In this document: one piece after another, positions 57,822 to 64,000 of the stretch
Layout: every line of letters starts with the position of its first letter
How positions within the stretch are numbered: position 1 is the stretch's first letter
From: Aphrophora alni
Lineage: Eukaryota; Arthropoda; Insecta; Hemiptera; Aphrophoridae
Assembly (NCBI GenBank): GCA_963513935.1
Contig: OY740774.1
Location: forward strand, 81,368,890-81,432,889
Direction of reading: 5' to 3'
DNA: 64,000 nt
Notes under the pieces: generated by a model
The model's database searches: none
Seen by the model: only the letters and a program-made list of their open reading frames with translations
Told to the model about the DNA's origin: nothing
Translations under genes and position numbers: made by a program

Positions 57822-58880
57822 TTGTTCAATATTATATTATATTGGAGAGCCGAGAGGTCGCAAGTAGCCTTCTTCCATTGGATCTGTTGTGGAATGACCC
57901 CGACTAAATTCCACAGGCCTTCACAGGAATTGAAACCAGTCCAATCACTGAAAAAGCATAAATAGTAACCACTCACCAAACAGAGGTAACAATGTTTAGT
58001 TTTATGATGAGATATATAAAATATAATATTTCTTATACTTTTTTTATGAATTTTAATCGGGGAAAATTGACAGTATAAAATTACTTCTACTATATTCATC
58101 ATGGCAGAAAAAAAAAATTTATGAGATTAAGAATTCATTAAAAGAATCAGAATCACCTGAAGAATCGATTGTGGTTTCAAATTTTTAAATTCTCTTCATA
58201 AGTTTCAAAATAACAGGCTTATTCATTCGACATTTTCAAAATCTTAATATCACCATCTGAAAAATCAATAAAACAGACAATATACACTTTGAAATAATTA
58301 AAAAAAAATTCAATAAACATTGAACAGTGCATTCAAAAAGTTTCTCTGCAGAGAATAATAATTTAGGTTCTTCTGACATAAAATAAATGTGTTTGTAACA
58401 TAGTAAACAACAAATTCAAAGTGTTTCCTTCATTTTCAATATACAGGACAATCATTTATTTTTATCCTAGTCATTATTGGTATCTCGTAAACCAATATGA
58501 CCCTATGAAAAACTTTAAATGTGGGAATTTAGTAAATATTTAATGGAATTTAAAAACCTGTTTTGCAAACTTTGAAAAAACTGCAAGTCTCCAATATGGC
58601 AGCTAGCTTTAAAATTTCTTAAGGAAATCCCTATTTTTTATGTTTAAACATGAATTAAATGTGTTTTATGAATTAAATAGCCAGAGAAAATAGCTCCTGA
58701 CTTATGCTTCATAATTAAAATAGATTTGAGCTAATTTTTATCTATTTCAGAAATTAGATGTTTTAATTTTAGTCCTGCTTAAATTATGTATACTTCCTAG
58801 ACTATGATTAAATTTTTAACTTTTAGGTTAGAGTTTAATAGGGCATAATAAGCTTATTAAGTTTTGATTTTTTTTTAAGG
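57822..58880. other. Intergenic, nothing recognised
   Basis: The minus-strand ORF at 57779-58102 has an odd, Trp- and Cys-containing text (DWTGFNSCEGLWNLVG) without a family I can name; it may be repeat-derived. No other signal. Confidence 0.35.
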
Positions 58881-59025
58881 ATAGGAGACACAGGCTTACC
58901 TTGGAAACTGGTCCTTGGTAACACACAAATAGAAAAACACACAATAAAATATTTTTATAGTGTTTCTATTTGTGACTACTAGGTAATACCAAGGAGCACT
59001 TTCCAAGGTAAGCTTGTGTCTCCTA
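58881..59025. repeat. MITE-like hairpin, about 145 bp
   Basis: ATAGGAGACACAGGCTTACC at left is the reverse complement (one mismatch) of GGTAAGCTTGTGTCTCCTAT at right; the arms extend through TTGGAAA and TCCTTGGTA to a CACAAATAGAAA core. Confidence 0.85.
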
Positions 59026-59029
59026 TTAA

Positions 59030-62000
59030 TACAAAATCTAAATTTCTAACTTGACACAACAATGGGACGTATAGAAAATCTTTTTTTCATAAATTCACCA
59101 AACTTCAAATTTTAAAAAAAAATCAAGTGCCTTAACTTGAGTGAATTCATAAAAAAGTACCCAAGAATAAAAGTAGTTTATGAGATACTCAAGATAAGAT
59201 TATCACCTGTATAACTTTTTTTGTGATGTATAATTTACACATTTTTCTGCTAAGTTTCATCGTTTAACATATTCAAATAAATGCAAAATTCATCGAAGAT
59301 TTATATTGTAGTCTAGCGACTTCACAAATAAATAGGTAATTTCCTAATAAAGAAGATACAATAAGTACTTTCATGTGGATATAAAAAAAAAATGTATATA
59401 TATATTTTAATTAACAACTACATAAAACAAACAAAATTATTATTAGTATTACTTCTATAATTAATATAGCTACAAAATGTAGCCAAATCTCTCAGATAAA
59501 GTTACATTTTTAGACAGTATATTTCCAGCAGTGCATTTCTAAACTCAACTAATTTCACTAATCAAACTACGATGTCACCTTAAAAATTGTTGGACCTAGC
59601 AATTTCAGCAATTGTTGAATTTATAAACTTACTCATTATGTACGACAATAGGTTTAAGCATAATATTAAACAAGGGAAAAGAAGATAATCACAACAAATA
59701 TCTATTTTGACTATTTTATTTACATACAAAGAAAAGAGAAAAAAATATGTTAAATAATTTTTAAAATAAAACAAAACTGGAAGAATTATCTAGGTTTTAA
59801 CATAATTAAAACTTGAAGTAGCTAGTGGTAAAATAAGTTTGCACTTAATTAAAAAATTACGAATATTAGTATGGTATGTATGGTTTATTTAAGGACTAAT
59901 TGTTTAACTAAAGTATTATTATAAATTGTATATACCCAGAAATATAAAATATATGATATTTCAATAATATATTGCCGATCTTATTTTTTTTTAAATACTC
60001 ACCATATAGAAGATATATTTATTTAATAAGACCTGTTTTATTATTTATGTTTTGCATAGCTAAGCCTTTGCTGACTTTAATAATAATATATTTAGACCGT
60101 TAAACTACACACAATAAGCTGCTATAGGACCTAAATAAGAAACTTTCGCGAAACCATCTAAAACTGACGATATTTTGAAATTTGTCAGAGTTCAACAACT
60201 AAAGAGAATTAAACTTATTGACTTAGTGCATTAGTGTTTGTGAAAATCATTGTAACACAACCTAACCAATAAGTTCTATTATTTCAAAAAAAGTCGTTAT
60301 TTGAATAAGAAATTATTAAACAATTATAAAAATCTTGTAATTATAAATAAAACTTTATAAGACACAAACATACAGAAGAAATATTAAAACGGCAAACAAT
60401 TTTTCAATAAATTTTGTGGTTAAGTAATAAAACTTTTTTTTTTTTAAGTGATATCTTATCACTTAAATTTATTAAGCAAAGCTAAGGATATATGTCTGTA
60501 TGATGAATACATTAAAACGATACATGTTTAGTAGGTTTCTTTATAGAAATTGGAGTCTTTTGTTAGCTATTTACAATAGCTATCTTGTTTTACATAAAAA
60601 CAAATCTGGAGATTAGATAATACCTGTTCACTACCTTTTGTAGCTACTGAAGGTGAGAAAATATTATCAAAAAACTTTTAACAATCTTTTGAAACTTAGT
60701 TTTTTTTTTTTTTTTGCTTAACAAACTTGTTCAAAAATTCATAACACCAAGGATACATACCAATTTTTAATAAACTCAGAAGCATTAAAAACACATACAG
60801 ATAACTTCATAAATATCCAAAAGCTTCTGTATTAACTTATTTTTATAAAACAATTAATAAAAATAGAAAACACCTTAAGCTTTTTTGTACTTTTGACCAA
60901 AGATTAAATAAACCGATATATAAAGTTTTATTTTTTATACAAATAAGTTAATAACTAGAACATATATAATCAAGAACCATTAAACAATAAAACAAATACT
61001 AGATTGTATTGTTTCCATCAATTTGTGTATTTCATTAAAAGTGATATTTTACTAAAGTACCACATTATTAAAACATATTTATATATTATTAAAACAGATA
61101 GTTATACGGAGTCCAAAATTATTACCCAAGTTTAAATAATAGTCTTCTGAAAAGTACTAATAATTTTTTTTTAAATCATAGTTTTTTTTAAACCATTTCA
61201 AAAACGGCAGCCATGTAAATTCTTTCATGCTATATTCTTATAGGACTTAACTTTAGAAATATTACCGTCTCTCAGTTTTATATTATTAAATTTCAACTCT
61301 CTACCACAATTCAGTACTTAAAAGTAACAATTTTAATAAAACAATGAAAAACAAATCATTACAGAGCACATGTAATACTTGTTTTTTAAATTTGTATCCT
61401 GACTATCATCAGTTCCCAAAGATAGGCAATATATATTTGAAGCATCATGAAAAAGTAATGCAAGCAATGAATATAAATTTTCCTCTCAATTTACCAATTG
61501 TAATTGAACTACAGTAAAGAACTGTTAGTTCAGACTGTTAACTGAAAAACCTTTATTCCATATTAAAAATTGGTAATGTTTAACATATGCAGCATAAAGC
61601 ATTGTATAACTAGGTAATTCTATCAAGGGGAGTCATTTACGTTTGGCCACCGTTGAATTATCTCATTTTATTTTATCACGGCCACATTGTTTTATGCTAG
61701 TTGTATGCCTATAGGCCTACCTTGTTTAAGACTTACATAATATTCCAACAAATATAACTATAATTAATAAAATTTATGTTAATGCAATAACTCAATTTTT
61801 TAATTTAAATTTAGCTTAATTTAAAAAATTGCCAATATCTCTCTATGCATTTGCCAAGGCTCAGTTTATGATGCAATACTTATGAAGTACGGATTGATAA
61901 GTTTCAAGCGACAGCAACACTGGACTAATGTCATGAGTAAACAACAAGTTCAATTGGCCAGCTGTGCGACTACACATACCATTTGATTGTTGTGTTTTTA

Positions 62001-62690
62001 CAAATTGTGTAACAAAGGTTGTCTTGACACAAACTGCGTAATGGAATTATCTGTACACAGTATGTGATTGTAAATTAAAATGTGTTGAATGTAAAAAAAT
62101 AAATAATATAAAAAATATGATTTTTCCCCCTCTATTATAGCCTGATTAAAAATTTTACTGCAGTTTTACTATATTACCAGATAAAACATTTTACATTCCC
62201 CTTATACAGACTAGATGGAGTTGTTTTTAATTCCAATGAATTATATCTGCATTACTAAACCTTATTCATTCCAGTAATGTTGACTGTATTTAAAATAGTA
62301 TGATATTTTTACAACATTTCTAAAAGTGAAATTAAAATAGGCTTTAAGAGAAACGTATTTTTCCAACATTTCTAAAAGTAAAATTAAAATAGGCTTTAAG
62401 AGAAATGTACAATATTAATTACATTTGATAAATGTTTACATTATATAAAACCTCTTCTGTACATCTACTCGTCAACACATGGTGTTATCATTATCTTGAA
62501 TCTGGGTTACAGAGTCCTGAAAAGAGAAAAAATAATTTCAATGATTAAATAAATGTTTATTACTATATAATCTAAAAGCAAAACTTTGAACAAGGCTGAT
62601 GTAATAAACAAATTTTGTTTAATGTGATCTGAGGATCATTGATGACTTCCATCTAATTGTAGCACTTATAGAAATTGCTAAATTGAACAA
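59030..62690. other. Intergenic, AT-rich
   Basis: No coding similarity on either strand. It contains only homopolymers and the short tandem duplication at 62305-62408. Confidence 0.5.
62305..62408. repeat. Two-copy tandem repeat, 52 bp unit
   Basis: CAACATTTCTAAAAGTGAAA at 62312 recurs as CAACATTTCTAAAAGTAAAA at 62364; the copies share TTAAAATAGGCTTTAAGAGA. Confidence 0.85.
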
Positions 62691-62696
62691 AAGAGC

Positions 62697-63010
62697 TATA
62701 CAGGGTGAGGCAGACCACCTGTGCAGTATTTATAGCTGTCTTACTAACTTACTTTAACACTTTTTCTTTCTCATTTCCCCCTAATTTGGCCTCACAGAAT
62801 TCAATAAAATTATTTTCAACATTGAAAATGCCCCTTAAGGGCCCAATTTGGGGGGGGGGAGGTGCTTTTTGAGGAATTTTCAAATGTAAACATGGGTTGT
62901 GTGGTACATCAATTTAAAGGTCTAATTACCCTGAACATTTTGGCGCAAACAAAAGTTAATTATCATTAACCGTATGTACAGAGTGTACACAAACGTTTTG
63001 AAATAGGACT
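62697..63010. repeat. Repeat fragment with TACAGGGTG terminus
   Basis: TACAGGGTGAGGCAGACCAC at 62699 matches the reverse of the end GGTGGTCTGTTTCACCCTGT of the foldback at 27362-28348, and the fragment has the same style of interior (a G-run near 62850, AAATGTAAACATGG). The far end is not clear. Confidence 0.5.
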
Positions 63011-63092
63011 TTAAAATAAAGTACCGTGTTACAATACCTACAACACGGAACAGCACCAGATTTTTTTCCAAGCTTATTATTGAGCTATTCAT

Positions 63093-64000
63093 TAACCCTC
63101 CATCTGGTAACTGTCCACGTACGTGGACGATGAACGACGGATAGTTCAATTAAAACACATATTTTGCGATTCAACATTTCGCCCACTTAAAATCGTACTA
63201 TCGCCATAAAAAAAATACCGTTGGAAAAGTAATGTTCCGTAGATGCATAATCATGCAAAAAAAAAAAAATACCACAAAACGTTATAAATAATATTCCAAA
63301 AATTGGTGAAGTTCACGTATTTTTGTAGCATAAAATCGTAAATTTCAACTCTGCGCCTTTTTGTATAACGCGGCTCCATTTTTCCTGATACGATTACAAC
63401 TCTATTTATCTGTCATTTAAGTCAACTAAAACACTGTTATATAGAACATAGAACAAACTTGACGAGACGAAATTCATTTGGCATTCGGTGTAGTTAACGA
63501 AATGGCATAATCGATTTTTCATTTAGATTTTTATGTTTCGATTTTGATAGTATGTTGTAGATGACATTTCATTCTTCAAGTTGGTACCACTTGACATACC
63601 GTATAGTTATTTTTAGTTGCTCTTTTTCAAGACTAAACTTCGGCTATTTTCCGAGATGCCGTGAATGCAAAAGGGCGTGGCATTTGCGTTATGTTTTTAT
63701 CATTTCCTTTATTTTGAAGGTTTGTGTATACAATTTGTATATAAATTGTGTATACAAGTTACAATATATGTTTTTATTTCTAAAGTTTATGTTTTTGAGT
63801 GAATGTACCGTTTATATATGGATAACCTAAAAGGAAAATGGTAAGTTTAGGGTATATGCATATTTTCTTATATTTAGTGTTTTATATGATTATACAAGTG
63901 AATATGTGTGTTATTCTTTGTAAAGTATATTTTCTTAGTAAAATCTAATGATTTTTTCTTAGGCCTAGCTTTAGAAAATTACTAATTACGCCTAAATGTC
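63093..64000. other. Possible start of another piggyBac-type element, or anonymous sequence
   Basis: TTAACCCTCCATCTGGTAAC at 63093 has the TTAA plus CCY start of piggyBac termini, and the following 400 bases are less AT-rich than the surroundings. No right end inside the window and no transposase read. The ORF at 63561-63830 is not recognised. Confidence 0.25.

Noticed and set aside
57779..58102. 107-codon minus-strand ORF with DWTGFNSCEGLWNLVG
   Set aside because: No family recognised, it begins at the palindrome and lacks splice or promoter context; left as unexplained repeat-like text.

Overview
The window looks like a piece of an insect nuclear genome, probably hemipteran-like, although the species cannot be read from the sequence. 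It is strongly AT-rich, its genes are split into short exons by kilobase-scale introns with GT..AG borders, and those introns are packed with decayed transposable elements (LINEs, Penelope-like elements, mariner relatives, pogo-like and piggyBac-like MITEs, foldback elements). There is no operon structure and no CRISPR.

Two host genes can be supported. The first, on the minus strand from 36063 down to 6117, is the 5' half of a CYFIP/Sra-1 gene, the Rac1-binding subunit of the WAVE regulatory complex. Ten coding exons join in a consistent reading frame and give about 605 N-terminal residues; the rest of the gene (roughly 650 residues by family length) must lie beyond position 1. The second, on the plus strand from 45843 to 55225, is a four-exon gene for a 185-residue bHLH transcription factor whose bHLH resembles the Mesp/sage family. 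The two genes are divergent, with start codons about 9.8 kb apart.

Layout: 1-6116 is the open end of a CYFIP intron with a 954 bp foldback element. 6117-8485 holds CYFIP exons 10 to 8. 8486-13372 is an intron with a pogo-like MITE, a foldback carrying hammerhead-like motifs, and a LINE 3' remnant. 13373-18514 holds exons 7 and 6 around a mariner relic and an LTR-like repeat block. 18515-23926 holds exons 5 and 4 plus a transposase relic, Penelope-type palindromes, a LINE RNase H remnant and a TTAA-flanked piggyBac-like MITE whose end lies 26 bp from a CYFIP splice donor. 23927-33964 holds exon 3 between two related minus-strand LINE copies, one interrupted by a foldback. 33965-36063 holds exons 2 and 1. 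36064-45842 is intergenic, with a transposase relic, a 5S rRNA-derived fragment and a long GA tract. 45843-55225 is the bHLH gene, whose introns contain a Penelope-like RT/GIY-YIG element, a dimeric minisatellite, a pogo-like MITE and two hammerhead-like loci. 55226-64000 is intergenic with a mariner relic, a LINE relic and small hairpins.

The most interesting non-gene signal is a series of hammerhead-ribozyme-like motifs (CUGANGA, stem II, GAAA, short self-complementary stem III, UA) near 9.7-9.9, 52.37 and 54.25-54.6 kb. Hammerhead motifs are known from Penelope-like elements. The copy at 54.25 kb keeps a 6 bp stem I and the one at 52.37 kb a near-perfect stem II; the others are decayed.
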